Source: an uncultured Eubacterium sp.
GTDB lineage: Bacteria > Bacillota > Clostridia > Lachnospirales > Lachnospiraceae
Length of the DNA stretch: 60,058 bases
Assembly (NCBI GenBank): GCA_910584065.1
Contig: CAJTZN010000017.1
Span: 3,642-63,699 of the forward strand
Direction of reading: 5' to 3'
Position 1 is the first letter of the stretch, and each line of letters opens with the position of its first letter. The notes beneath the pieces were generated by a model. That model did no database searches, was not told the origin of the DNA, and saw only the letters and a list, made by a program, of their open reading frames with translations. The position numbers and the translations under genes were made by a program. Positions 33,257 through 42,735 of the stretch are shown here, one piece after another.

Positions 33257-35923
33257 TCACAGCTTCCCCAGTGCACGGATTTCCTCATACACCCGTTTAC
33301 AGTTTTCCCTGTCAAACCAGCGGTAGAACTGGCTGCCCCTCTCATCATAACGGTCCTCGAGCCGGCAGTCCCTCTCCACATAGTCAATGATCGTCTGCAC
33401 GGTCGTCTCATAATCATAACAGACCGGCCCCAGCCCGTCACGCTCATAATCAAAATACCCTTTCGAGTACACCTGCCCCTGAAAAAATGTGTCTATATCA
33501 AACTGTGTGTAGATCACGGGCTTTTTCAGATAGGCAAAATCAAACGCCACACTGGAAAAATCCGTGATGAGCAGCGCGTTCTTCTCAAACTCTTCCTGAT
33601 AATCCATGCCGTCACGCAGCAGCCGGATCGTTTCGTTGTCCTCAAAGTCCTTCATCTGCACGCGGTGGTGTGTGTGAAGGAAAAATTTTCCTGTATACCC
33701 ATTCCGCTTCAGTGCCGCGATCAGCCTCTCGTCCTGGATGAGTTTCTGGTAAAAGCGGAAAAATAGCGATTCTTTGAACAAAGGGTTATAAATCCGCTCC
33801 CCCGTGTTGTTATCCAGACGGCACGCCAGGGCAAAGCGCCATGTCGGCATGATGATCAGGGATTTTTCAGCCCTTATATCACGATTTAAGTTATCATACC
33901 GCGGCAGTCCCGTCAGCTTTACAACCGATTCATCATAAAAATAGTCTCCCTCCAGAATCGACTCATATTCCGGTTTGGCGGAAGTGACAAACATCTGCAG
34001 GTTTTTATTGAACTTATTGAGCCACTGCGACAAATCATCTTTTATGATCCCGTGCTGCAGAAAAATAAACTTATATTTATAAAGATCGCGGATATATACG
34101 CTGTCTTTATCCCACGGGTTAAAAATATTGTCTTCCCCCTGGGAGGAAATGATGTTTTTTGCTAAAAGTACATTTAATTTATATCGGAACTTGCGGAATG
34201 GGAGCACCTGCCCCCACTGCTTCATCCGATGATAATCTGCACTGTCTTCCGAAATCGTGAAATACGCCTTCACATCCCTCTCCGCATGATCCGCTAAAAA
34301 ACGGAAAAAATGTTCCGCATTGTCACCCGCGACATGGATGCGCTCCATCACGATCCACCGCTCCCTGCGCAGAAACGGTTTCAGGAGATGGTACAGCACG
34401 CGGTACCAGACGATCTCATACTTCTTATCTTTCACACATCTGCCCAGCAGACGCAGTTCCTTTGCCAGATGCGGAAAAAAGCGCTTTCGCCGGATGCAGA
34501 TTTTCCCCTCTTCTTCCTCATATCCGAACAGACAGCCCCCTTCGTGATAGTAGAGTTCCTCTACTTCCTGGCTCAAATGTGAAAATTTGCCGATGCGGAT
34601 ATAAAGTCTTTGGGGAAATCGCTTCTGGTATGAGGCATACGCCTGGTATTCGCGGACTCCCGCCAGCGGAAGCCGGACTTCATATCCCCGCACGCGCATG
34701 ATCTCCCGGCCGAATACTACCGCTTTTCGAAATCCAGCTGGCTTCGAACGGATGGGAAACTGCTCTCCCCTCTCATTTTGGAAATAAAAGTCCGTCTCCT
34801 CCGCAAATGGGCACCAGATCCGGCCGGACAGATGGAGCATCCCCTCTTTTACTTCCAGCACATCGACGGAAAACAGCGACTTTGCCTGAAAACTGTAAAT
34901 CTTGATATGATGAAAGTACAAACTCCCCTTCCGGTATTTCAGTTCCCTCCGAATGTCACGGCCGTATTTCAGAGAGAGCGCAAATATTTTATATTCCACA
35001 TACATCTTATCCAGATGACAGATGATGTCGTCGTCCATATGATCCAGCATTTCCTTCAGGCACTGTTCATACCACTCCTGCTCCTCTTCTGTCAGCACCC
35101 GCGACGGATCGTCGCGCAGCCGCCACTGGAAATCATAGAGGATCAGGTACTGTACGTATAACAATACCGTGCCGTACTTTTCGAGGGACTCCTGGATCAG
35201 CTCCAGATAATAGTGCCTTGGCGTGTCCAAATACCATTCTTTCGATACGCCCTTATTCTGAACGGCCGAGGATGCATTGACCCGCTTCCGGTAGAAATGC
35301 AGCGCGTCCGAGACCACGCCGTATTTCAGCTTATCGAGTATGACCGAATTTACAAATTTGGCGTCCTCGGAAAATTTGAGGTTCTCGTCAAACGAATGGC
35401 GCGCGAGCACTTCCGCTTTGACAAACGACGCCGTCACATGCATCTGGATATAGTTATATTTATCTAAAATATCAATGATCCGGCTGCCGTTTTCATACTT
35501 AAACGCCAGCCAGTGGTATTCATCCCTTGTCTCGAAAAATTTCTGACGACAGGAGACGAGATCGATCTTCTCGTAATGTTTTTCAAAAAATTCAAACACG
35601 GCGCGAAAACTGTTTTTCGCCCATTTATCATCCGCATCGAGAAAATTTACATATTTTCCCTCGACATATTTCACGCCGTGGTTTCTCGCCGCGCTCACCC
35701 CGGCGTTTTCCTGTTTGACATACACGATATTATGCGGATACCGCTTCTGATAGGACAGGCAGATCGACTCGCTGTCATCCGGGCTCCCGTCATTTACGAG
35801 GATGACCTGAATATGCTCGGTAAAACCGATATCCTGTGAAATAACCGAATCCAACGTCTCTGCCAGATAATCCGCCACATGATACACCGGGATCACTACG
35901 GAAAACCGATATTTATATTCCAC
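33257..35923 (-). CDS. Bifunctional GT2 glycosyltransferase-TagF-type polyol-phosphate polymerase
   Basis: 888 residues. The N-terminal GT2 domain (about 5-220) has FSVVIPVYHVADYLAETL, VNDGSPDDS, and a DXD-type LDADDKW. A beta-rich middle domain (about 330-490) leads to the C-terminal TagF domain (about 520-880: IFLQHGIIKDDLS, IIMPTWRF, THHRVQMKDF, LLITDFSSVAFDFAYLKKPVIY). It should add a sugar and a CDP-derived polyol phosphate in turn to a lipid-linked polymer, as in alternating teichoic-acid repeats. The start overlaps the end of the YfhO-like gene by 11 bp, showing tight coupling. Confidence 0.88.
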   Translation of the reverse strand: MEYKYRFSVVIPVYHVADYLAETLDSVISQDIGFTEHIQVILVNDGSPDDSESICLSYQKRYPHNIVYVKQENAGVSAARNHGVKYVEGKYVNFLDADDKWAKNSFRAVFEFFEKHYEKIDLVSCRQKFFETRDEYHWLAFKYENGSRIIDILDKYNYIQMHVTASFVKAEVLARHSFDENLKFSEDAKFVNSVILDKLKYGVVSDALHFYRKRVNASSAVQNKGVSKEWYLDTPRHYYLELIQESLEKYGTVLLYVQYLILYDFQWRLRDDPSRVLTEEEQEWYEQCLKEMLDHMDDDIICHLDKMYVEYKIFALSLKYGRDIRRELKYRKGSLYFHHIKIYSFQAKSLFSVDVLEVKEGMLHLSGRIWCPFAEETDFYFQNERGEQFPIRSKPAGFRKAVVFGREIMRVRGYEVRLPLAGVREYQAYASYQKRFPQRLYIRIGKFSHLSQEVEELYYHEGGCLFGYEEEEGKICIRRKRFFPHLAKELRLLGRCVKDKKYEIVWYRVLYHLLKPFLRRERWIVMERIHVAGDNAEHFFRFLADHAERDVKAYFTISEDSADYHRMKQWGQVLPFRKFRYKLNVLLAKNIISSQGEDNIFNPWDKDSVYIRDLYKYKFIFLQHGIIKDDLSQWLNKFNKNLQMFVTSAKPEYESILEGDYFYDESVVKLTGLPRYDNLNRDIRAEKSLIIMPTWRFALACRLDNNTGERIYNPLFKESLFFRFYQKLIQDERLIAALKRNGYTGKFFLHTHHRVQMKDFEDNETIRLLRDGMDYQEEFEKNALLITDFSSVAFDFAYLKKPVIYTQFDIDTFFQGQVYSKGYFDYERDGLGPVCYDYETTVQTIIDYVERDCRLEDRYDERGSQFYRWFDRENCKRVYEEIRALGKL

Positions 35924-38795
35924 GTCTCTTCTCCCTTCGACTCATCCATTGATAAAAAGCAAATGCAAGCCACCCGAGCGCGCTCATACAAGCGCCCATC
36001 CGGATATACGGCGTCGTATACGAAAGCACGACCTGATGCTGCCCCGGCTCGAGTTCGAGCGCCATATAAGCCGTATCGGCCCGGAGAAGCTTCACCTCCT
36101 GTCCGTCCACGCTCGCCCGCCAGCCCTCGCTGTACGGGATCGACAAAAACAGCAGTTTCTTTTCCTCCAGCGAAATCTCACCGCTCACACGGTTTTTCCC
36201 GATCGAGACCTGCTCGAGCACGTCCTCCCGCCGTTCGGCGGTGGCGTCCGCATACTGCTCCATCGTCTGGACGTAGAGCTTCAGATCGGATTTCGAAAAC
36301 GTTCCCGCCGTTTGGAAGCGGATGCAGCAGCTCCCGCATGGCTCGTCCTCCTTCTCTATCAAACCCATATTTAACAAATACTTTTCCCGTCCAAAATACC
36401 AGTTCCATGTATCTTTCAGCGCCCGTATCGTCTTTTTTCTCTCCTGACACTTCATCGTAATATCGCAATACGTGCGATTCCTGCTGCTTATTTTATAATG
36501 TTCCAGACAAACGTAATATTCGCCGGCCGTTTCGGCCTCCCATTCTACCGTCACTCCGGTGCCGCCTTTTTTGATGTGGAACGTATCCCCCTTCAACTCG
36601 ACACCCTCATCCGGCACGATCGTAAACGGAACTTCCCGCACCCCGGTGTCCAGCTGATTCTCGCGTCCAAGCCCTGCCGCCGTTTCTCGTCCCGCTTCCT
36701 TCTCATTCTGGCTTCCCGCCTCCGTCTGCTGCGTCACATTCAATTTCGCGATCCCAGACACCTCCTGATCCAATACAACCGTTTTCAGCATGAGGTCCTG
36801 CTTCTCGAGACCGCTCATATCCCGCGCGTCCGATTCACACACGTAACTGTCAAACGTAATACCGAGCGGCAGGAAATTCTGATTTTCATACAGTCCATAC
36901 CGTTTCATGCCCCTATCGAACTGTTTCACAAGTTTAAATCCATAGGGTACACCACCCTGCGAATCCTCTTCCGGCACCGCGTAGTAGCGCACCGATGCCA
37001 GCGCTAACAGCGCCGTCCTTCCGTCCATCCCCGCAATCTTGAACATACTGTCGAGCACGCCGCCGTTATCCATCTCCAGCAGGTAGCGGATGCGGTTTGG
37101 ATTTGACATCGAAAAATAACTCGACACCCCGTAATTTCCATTTACCATCGCCGCATTCTCACTCGTACACACCGAAGAAGCGACGCGGTAAAACGAACCA
37201 ACATCCTGATCTGGCGACTCATTCTGGCCTAACGCCCCCTCCTGACCTGACGACTCATCCTGAACTGGTGTCCCTTCCTGAACCACCGCCTCATTCTCCG
37301 GTGCCTTTCGCAGCGTCTCCAGCGCCGTTCCCGCATCCTCAAACTCTTTGACATAGCCCTGCGCCCCGAACAAAAGCCAGCCGTTTCCTATAATATTCAG
37401 CGCGATCACTACCGTAAGCAGTGAAATCCTCCATTCCTGTCCCAGACGGCGGAACCAGCGGGAAAATAAAAGGGCCAGCGTCACCGCGAGCATGATCATG
37501 CCAAACCCCTCATAAAATCCGCCATCTCTCGTCGTCAGAAATACCGCCCAGTAAGCAATTCCCGCCCCCGAGCAGAACATAATGTCCCTCCCTTTCAGGG
37601 AGAGCAGCTCCGGCAGTACCTCTACCGTCCCCATCACATACACAAAGGCCACGAGATACAAAAAGCGCCCGGACACATAGGAAAACCCGTTCATCACATA
37701 GCCGCCCAACGGCAGGAGCATTAACACGGTCCAAATTATTATATTTACTTTTAACTCCATTTTGTGTGACAACTGGTTCCGTTCGACTGCCGCGAACCCT
37801 CTCTTTCTGAGAGGGACGGCAAACAACACGACGAGCGCCGGCAGCACAAGAGAAACGAGTCCCAGATAATCCCAGGTAATCCTCGGCGCCCCGATCGCCC
37901 TCGCTGCCATATTGAGATATCGGGAAACATCAAAATGCAGAAGATTTCCCGGATTTACCGAACTCTCGCTTCGCGTCCCGGTGAGAAAAGAAATTGCTGT
38001 TGGCAAAAAGATCACAGCCGCCATCGAAACCCCGACCGCATACGAAGCCGCGCACCTCCCGATCCCCTTCAGCCATTTCCTCACCCCCGCCCTCCGGCAG
38101 AGCAGATGGACAGCCGCATACAGAACGAGAAAGATCGTATTCATGTAAAAGAAATAGAACCCGTTCAAAGCAGTGAAAAACACCATGGTGATCAATAGTG
38201 ACAGCTTCTTTTGATCGAGCGCGCGCTCCAATCCGACGACCGAGAGTGGAAGAAAGATCATCGGTATCACAAAAAACGGATGCTTCACGGCTACATGCAG
38301 CGCATACCCCGAAAACGCGTAGATCAGCGCCCCGATAAAAGCGGCGCTGTAACGTTTCCCATGCTGCCGGCACATCCAGGCAAACGACAGTCCCGCCAGA
38401 TACATGCGGAAGATCACGAGAAAATTGTATAACGCTTCCATCTTTTCCTCGGGCACAAGAGCCGCCAAAAGCGTCAGCGGATCGCCCAGTCCATAAAAAT
38501 TCAGCGTTGTCATGATATCTTCGCCCATGCCGATCGAAAAATCAAACATCGGCAGCGTAAAATCCCCTTGCAAAAACGCCCCCGCCACTTCCCGGTAATA
38601 CCGTCCGAGATAGACGAGCGACGCGAAATGCTGCTTGATACCATCATAATTCCAAATATAACTTTTGCCCCTTTGGAAAAAAAGCGCATATGTGCACAGA
38701 TAAATTCCCAAAAAGGCAATAGAAAATAGAAGCAAAAACAGAACCCCTTTTTGCTTCTCATTTCTCATCATCCAGTTTTTTCTAATCACCCGCAT
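35913..38795 (-). CDS. YfhO-family polytopic membrane protein
   Basis: 960 residues with 12 or more membrane helices in the first 540 residues. Then a large extracytoplasmic C-terminal region ends in a last helix (IRMGACMSALGWLAFAFYQWM). YfhO signatures include NYDGIKQHFASLVYLGRYYRE, DFSIGMGEDIMTTLNFYGLGDPL and the late EGWRASVDGQEV segment. Family members are GT-C-type enzymes thought to transfer sugars from polyprenyl-phosphate to (lipo)teichoic acid outside the membrane. It overlaps both neighbours by about 10 bp. An 18-bp repeat array lies in its external part. Confidence 0.85.
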   Translation of the reverse strand: MRVIRKNWMMRNEKQKGVLFLLLFSIAFLGIYLCTYALFFQRGKSYIWNYDGIKQHFASLVYLGRYYREVAGAFLQGDFTLPMFDFSIGMGEDIMTTLNFYGLGDPLTLLAALVPEEKMEALYNFLVIFRMYLAGLSFAWMCRQHGKRYSAAFIGALIYAFSGYALHVAVKHPFFVIPMIFLPLSVVGLERALDQKKLSLLITMVFFTALNGFYFFYMNTIFLVLYAAVHLLCRRAGVRKWLKGIGRCAASYAVGVSMAAVIFLPTAISFLTGTRSESSVNPGNLLHFDVSRYLNMAARAIGAPRITWDYLGLVSLVLPALVVLFAVPLRKRGFAAVERNQLSHKMELKVNIIIWTVLMLLPLGGYVMNGFSYVSGRFLYLVAFVYVMGTVEVLPELLSLKGRDIMFCSGAGIAYWAVFLTTRDGGFYEGFGMIMLAVTLALLFSRWFRRLGQEWRISLLTVVIALNIIGNGWLLFGAQGYVKEFEDAGTALETLRKAPENEAVVQEGTPVQDESSGQEGALGQNESPDQDVGSFYRVASSVCTSENAAMVNGNYGVSSYFSMSNPNRIRYLLEMDNGGVLDSMFKIAGMDGRTALLALASVRYYAVPEEDSQGGVPYGFKLVKQFDRGMKRYGLYENQNFLPLGITFDSYVCESDARDMSGLEKQDLMLKTVVLDQEVSGIAKLNVTQQTEAGSQNEKEAGRETAAGLGRENQLDTGVREVPFTIVPDEGVELKGDTFHIKKGGTGVTVEWEAETAGEYYVCLEHYKISSRNRTYCDITMKCQERKKTIRALKDTWNWYFGREKYLLNMGLIEKEDEPCGSCCIRFQTAGTFSKSDLKLYVQTMEQYADATAERREDVLEQVSIGKNRVSGEISLEEKKLLFLSIPYSEGWRASVDGQEVKLLRADTAYMALELEPGQHQVVLSYTTPYIRMGACMSALGWLAFAFYQWMSRREKRRGI
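37204..37293 (-). repeat. Five 18-bp tandem repeats in the YfhO-like gene
   Basis: Units at 37204, 37222, 37240, 37258 and 37276 code for six-residue Q(D/E/N)-rich blocks (QDESSG, QEGALG, QNESPD and so on) in a predicted extracytoplasmic loop. Confidence 0.85.
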
Positions 38796-40477
38796 ACTTC
38801 CGTGAAGTATTCCTCCAAAGAGGAAACAATCGTCTTGCCCTGTGCTTCGCTGCTGCCCTTCACCAAATAGTACATCTTGATCTTTGGCTCCGTACCGGAC
38901 GGACGCACGAGCACGTTTACATCCTGCTCCATATTAAACTCGAGAACATTTGATTTCGGCAATTCTCCCACGCCCTTTTCGTAGTCTTTTACGCCAAGGA
39001 CGCTGTATCCGGCTATTTTTGCCGGCGGCTCCGTGCGGAACTTCTCCATCAGATCCGCCATTTTCTTTGCCCCGCTCGCACCCTCAAACGTGATCGACTG
39101 CAGGGACTCCTGAAAATAGCCGTATTCCTCATACAAAGAATCCAGTACCTCGATGAGGGAGCGTCCTTTCGCTTTATAGTGGGCAAACATCTCACAGATC
39201 AGCAGGGACGCATTCACCCCGTCCTTATCGCGCACATGTCCGCCGCTCAGATAGCCGTAGCTCTCCTCAAATCCGAAAATATAACGATCCTCTTCGCCCT
39301 TTTCCTCTAAGAAGCCGATCTGCTCGCCGATAAACTTAAACCCAGTCAGCACACGCTTCACCTCGACGCCGTAATGCCTGGCGATCGAATCAATCATTTT
39401 CGTGGAAACGATCGTCGTTACCGCCACCGGGCGCTCCGGCATCGTGCCGTTTGCCTGCCTCGTGCGGCAGATATAGTCAAACAGCAGAATCCCCATCTGA
39501 TTTCCGGAGATCAGCTGGTACTCGCCGTCTCCCTTCGCCACCGCGACGCCGACGCGGTCACAGTCCGGGTCGGTCGCGAGCAGCAGGTCGCTCCCGATCT
39601 CTTTCGCCTTTTTCAGTCCCACTTCGAGCGCCTCCCGGATTTCCGGGTTCGGATACGGACACGTCGTAAAATTGCCGTCCGGCAATTCCTGCTCGGCCGG
39701 AATCGTGATCTTTGTATATCCGTTCTCCCGCAGGCATCTGGTCACCGGATAGCGGCCGGTGCCATTTAGCGGCGTGTAGACAATCGACACATCCTTATCG
39801 ATCTCAGACGGGTTCAGCGCCCGCTCCGACACGGCATCAATAAACCCGGTCGTAACACTCTGGTCGATAAACTGGATCGCACCCGACTCACAGCCCTGTT
39901 CAAAATCGACTGACTTCACATCGTCAAACACGTCCACACCGTCGATCTCTTTCAGGATCGCTTCCGCTGCCTCCAGCGTGATCTGGCAGCCGTCCGATCC
40001 GTACACTTTATAGCCATTGTACTTTGCCGGATTATGGCTCGCCGTCACCACGATACCGCCATCACAGTGGAGCGCGCGCACCGCATAGGAAAGACACGGC
40101 GTCGGCATCAGTTCCTGATACAGATAGACCTGGATTCCATTTGCGGCAAACACACCCGCCGCCGTCATCGCGAACAGATCCGACTTATTCCGGCTGTCAT
40201 ACGCGATCGCCACCGAAGGACTCGATGGCGCCCCCGTTTTCACGGTCTTCGTCAGGTAGTTGCTGTACCCCTGCGTCGCCTTTGCCACCGTGTACACATT
40301 CATCCGGTACGTCCCCGCGCCGATCACGCCACGCAGTCCCCCGGTGCCAAATTCCAGTTCCCGGTAAAAGCGGTCATTGATCTCTTCCTCGTTCCCGCGT
40401 ATGCTCTCCAGTTCCTCCAATACATCGGCTTCCTTAACGTGTGCCAGCCACCGCTCATAATTCTCTGTTCGACCCAT
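38786..40477 (-). CDS. pgcA: Phosphoglucomutase/phosphomannomutase (alpha-D-phosphohexomutase)
   Basis: 563 residues from the chosen start (MGRTENYERWLAHV). It has the active-site serine loop TASHNPAKYNGYKVYG, the metal loop DPDCDRVGVA, the sugar-binding FGFEESYGYL and the phosphate-binding RPSGTEPKIKMY. It interconverts hexose-6-phosphate and hexose-1-phosphate. Inside this cluster it could supply Glc-1-P for CDP- or UDP-sugars, and possibly Man-1-P between ManA and ManC, since no separate phosphomannomutase is present. AAGGAAG lies before the ATG at 40477; the frame extends to 40591 through a repeat. Confidence 0.9.
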   Translation of the reverse strand: MGRTENYERWLAHVKEADVLEELESIRGNEEEINDRFYRELEFGTGGLRGVIGAGTYRMNVYTVAKATQGYSNYLTKTVKTGAPSSPSVAIAYDSRNKSDLFAMTAAGVFAANGIQVYLYQELMPTPCLSYAVRALHCDGGIVVTASHNPAKYNGYKVYGSDGCQITLEAAEAILKEIDGVDVFDDVKSVDFEQGCESGAIQFIDQSVTTGFIDAVSERALNPSEIDKDVSIVYTPLNGTGRYPVTRCLRENGYTKITIPAEQELPDGNFTTCPYPNPEIREALEVGLKKAKEIGSDLLLATDPDCDRVGVAVAKGDGEYQLISGNQMGILLFDYICRTRQANGTMPERPVAVTTIVSTKMIDSIARHYGVEVKRVLTGFKFIGEQIGFLEEKGEEDRYIFGFEESYGYLSGGHVRDKDGVNASLLICEMFAHYKAKGRSLIEVLDSLYEEYGYFQESLQSITFEGASGAKKMADLMEKFRTEPPAKIAGYSVLGVKDYEKGVGELPKSNVLEFNMEQDVNVLVRPSGTEPKIKMYYLVKGSSEAQGKTIVSSLEEYFTEVCG

Positions 40478-40525
40478 ACTGCTCTTCCTTTCCCTCTCCA
40501 AACTGAATCGCTCCATAACCTTTCT

Positions 40526-40570
40526 ACAGATCACGACCTCACAGATCACAATCTCACAAATCACGATTTC
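40526..40570. repeat. Three 15-bp tandem repeats upstream of the phosphohexomutase
   Basis: Units 40526-40540, 40541-40555 and 40556-40570 share the pattern ACAxATCACxAxxTC. They lie in the 120-bp gap before the mutase start. Confidence 0.85.
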
Positions 40571-40600
40571 AGAGCTAACTTCTTCCCACACTTCATTTTC

Positions 40601-41548
40601 CTACTGTTTTAGATTCTTTCTCCAGTAGTCCAGCGTATCCCGCAGCGTCTGTTCCAGCGAAATCTTCGGCTCCCAGCCGGTCCGCTCCCTGATTTTCGTA
40701 ATATCCGCGACAATGAGCGGAACGTCGATCGGCCGGAGACGTTCTTTCTCCACCTCGACGTGGATCTCCCGCCCCGAGAGCGCAATGATCTGATTTAAAA
40801 TATGCTCAATCTCGTAAGCGTTACCAGAACCGACATTGTACGTCTCCCCACTCTCACCGAGCCGCACGAGACATTCATAGGCGGCCACAACATCACGGAC
40901 ATCCGTAAAATCGCGCTTCGCCTTGAGATTTCCCACATGGATGACCGGCTTCCGCAGTCCCATCTCCGCCTCTGCCACCTGTTTGCAGAAATCCGAGACG
41001 ACAAACTGCGGGGACTGTTTCGGCCCCACATGGTTAAACGCGCGCACCATCACAAGGTGCAGGCCGTACGCCTTCGCATAAATGGCGGCGATCATATTCT
41101 GGCAGCTCTTCGTCGCCGCGTAAATATTACCAGGCCGCAGTACCGTATCTTCCACGATCGGCACCTCATCGGGCAGAATGCGCCCGTATTCCTCACCGGA
41201 ACCGATCAGCAGGACGCCGCCCGGAAACTGGCGCTCCTTCAGCACATCCAAAAGCTGGATCGTCCCCTTTATATTGACATCCACCGTAAGCTGTGGATTC
41301 GACCACGAAACGGCCACCGAACTCTGCGCCGCCAGATGAAAGATCACATCCGGGTCAACCTGCTCCACGACCGCCTCCACCTCTTCCTTCACGAGGAGGT
41401 TCATGTCTTTTACTTCATAATCGGTATCGGGAAGCTCCTCATTTTTCATTTTCGTGGAACAGACCTCATATCCGCAGTCCTTTTGCAGATAATCCGCCAA
41501 ATACTGTCCGACAAATCCGGCTCCGCCGATAATCAATGCCTTCTTCAT
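40601..41548 (-). CDS. rmd: GDP-4-dehydro-6-deoxy-D-mannose reductase (GDP-D-rhamnose synthesis)
   Basis: 315 residues, extended short-chain dehydrogenase: GGAGFVGQYLADYL at the N-terminus, SSVAVSW, and the catalytic Tyr-x-x-x-Lys in NIYAATKSCQN. It is adjacent to gmd, and the sequence resembles Rmd rather than the bifunctional epimerase-reductase that makes GDP-fucose. The expected product is GDP-D-rhamnose. The ATG at 41548 has GAGGGGAAGC upstream. Confidence 0.82.
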   Translation of the reverse strand: MKKALIIGGAGFVGQYLADYLQKDCGYEVCSTKMKNEELPDTDYEVKDMNLLVKEEVEAVVEQVDPDVIFHLAAQSSVAVSWSNPQLTVDVNIKGTIQLLDVLKERQFPGGVLLIGSGEEYGRILPDEVPIVEDTVLRPGNIYAATKSCQNMIAAIYAKAYGLHLVMVRAFNHVGPKQSPQFVVSDFCKQVAEAEMGLRKPVIHVGNLKAKRDFTDVRDVVAAYECLVRLGESGETYNVGSGNAYEIEHILNQIIALSGREIHVEVEKERLRPIDVPLIVADITKIRERTGWEPKISLEQTLRDTLDYWRKNLKQ

Positions 41549-41576
41549 GCTTCCCCTCATTTCCGTGCCGTCAACC

Positions 41577-42611
41577 TTACTGGATCGACTGCACTTTGAT
41601 CTCTTTCTCCACGATCGCCAGATCGTTCTTCACCATTCTCTCCACAAGCTGGCTGAATGAGATCTCCCGCTTCCATCCGAGCGTTTTCTCCGCTTTGGAC
41701 GGATCGCCGAGAAGCACTTCCACCTCAGCCGGACGGAAGAATTTCGGATTGATCGTCACGATCGTCTTTCCCGTTGCCTTATCCACACCGATCTCATCTA
41801 CGCCTTCACCCTTCCACTCGACCTCGATACCCACATGGCCGAACGCAAGCTCAACAAATTCACGCACCGTACGCGTCTCGCCGGTAGCAACGACATAATC
41901 GTCCGGCTTATCCTGCTGGAGCATGAGCCACATCGCATGCACATAATCCTTCGAATGGCCCCAGTCTCTTTTCGAATCCATATTTCCGAGTTCCACATGA
42001 TCCTGAACGCCAAGCTTGATACGCGCTACCGCGTCTGTGATCTTTCTCGTCACGAACTCCAGTCCGCGCCGCTCCGACTCATGGTTGAACAAAATACCGG
42101 AGCAGGCGTACAGATCATAACTCTCTCGGTAGTTTTTCGTGATCCAGTGTCCGTACACTTTCGCCACTCCGTATGGCGAACGCGGATAGAACGGCGTCGT
42201 CTCCTTCTGCGGCATCTCCTGAACGAGACCGAACATCTCACTCGTAGAAGCCTGGTAAAATCTCGCCTCCGGTTTCACCGTGCGGATCGCCTCCAGCATA
42301 TTCGTCACGCCGAGCGCGTCGATGTCCGCCGTCGCGAGCGGCTGCTCCCAGCTCGTCGCCACGAACGACTGCGCCGCCAGATTGTAGATCTCATCGGCCT
42401 GGCTGATGCGCATCGCGCGGATCAGCGATACCACGTCAGTCATATCCGCGTAGATAAAATTCAGCTTATCCTTGATATGCTCCACATTTCCATAATCCAC
42501 CACGCTTTTACGGCGCATGATGCCGTAAACCTCATATCCTTTTTCCAACAACAATTCTGCAAGGTAAGAACCGTCCTGTCCGGTAATACCTGTAATCAAT
42601 GCACGTTTCAT
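41577..42611 (-). CDS. gmd: GDP-mannose 4,6-dehydratase
   Basis: 344 residues: ALITGITGQDGSYLAELLL nucleotide-binding motif, AAQSFVATSW, the Ser/Thr-Glu catalytic pair in ASTSEMFG, and Tyr-x-x-x-Lys in SPYGVAKVYGHW, ending with the family's NPKFFRPAEVEVLLGDPSKA. It converts GDP-mannose to GDP-4-dehydro-6-deoxymannose. The ATG at 42611 has AAAGGAG upstream. Confidence 0.95.
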   Translation of the reverse strand: MKRALITGITGQDGSYLAELLLEKGYEVYGIMRRKSVVDYGNVEHIKDKLNFIYADMTDVVSLIRAMRISQADEIYNLAAQSFVATSWEQPLATADIDALGVTNMLEAIRTVKPEARFYQASTSEMFGLVQEMPQKETTPFYPRSPYGVAKVYGHWITKNYRESYDLYACSGILFNHESERRGLEFVTRKITDAVARIKLGVQDHVELGNMDSKRDWGHSKDYVHAMWLMLQQDKPDDYVVATGETRTVREFVELAFGHVGIEVEWKGEGVDEIGVDKATGKTIVTINPKFFRPAEVEVLLGDPSKAEKTLGWKREISFSQLVERMVKNDLAIVEKEIKVQSIQ

Positions 42612-42735
42612 ACGATCTCCTTTCAAAAAACCTGTTTTCGCTATTTTTTCCTGTAATGCCGGGTTTCATACATACAGATGGAACATCGTTGCCCCCGGCT
42701 GATATGATACATAGTACAGAACATGGATCCCTGCA

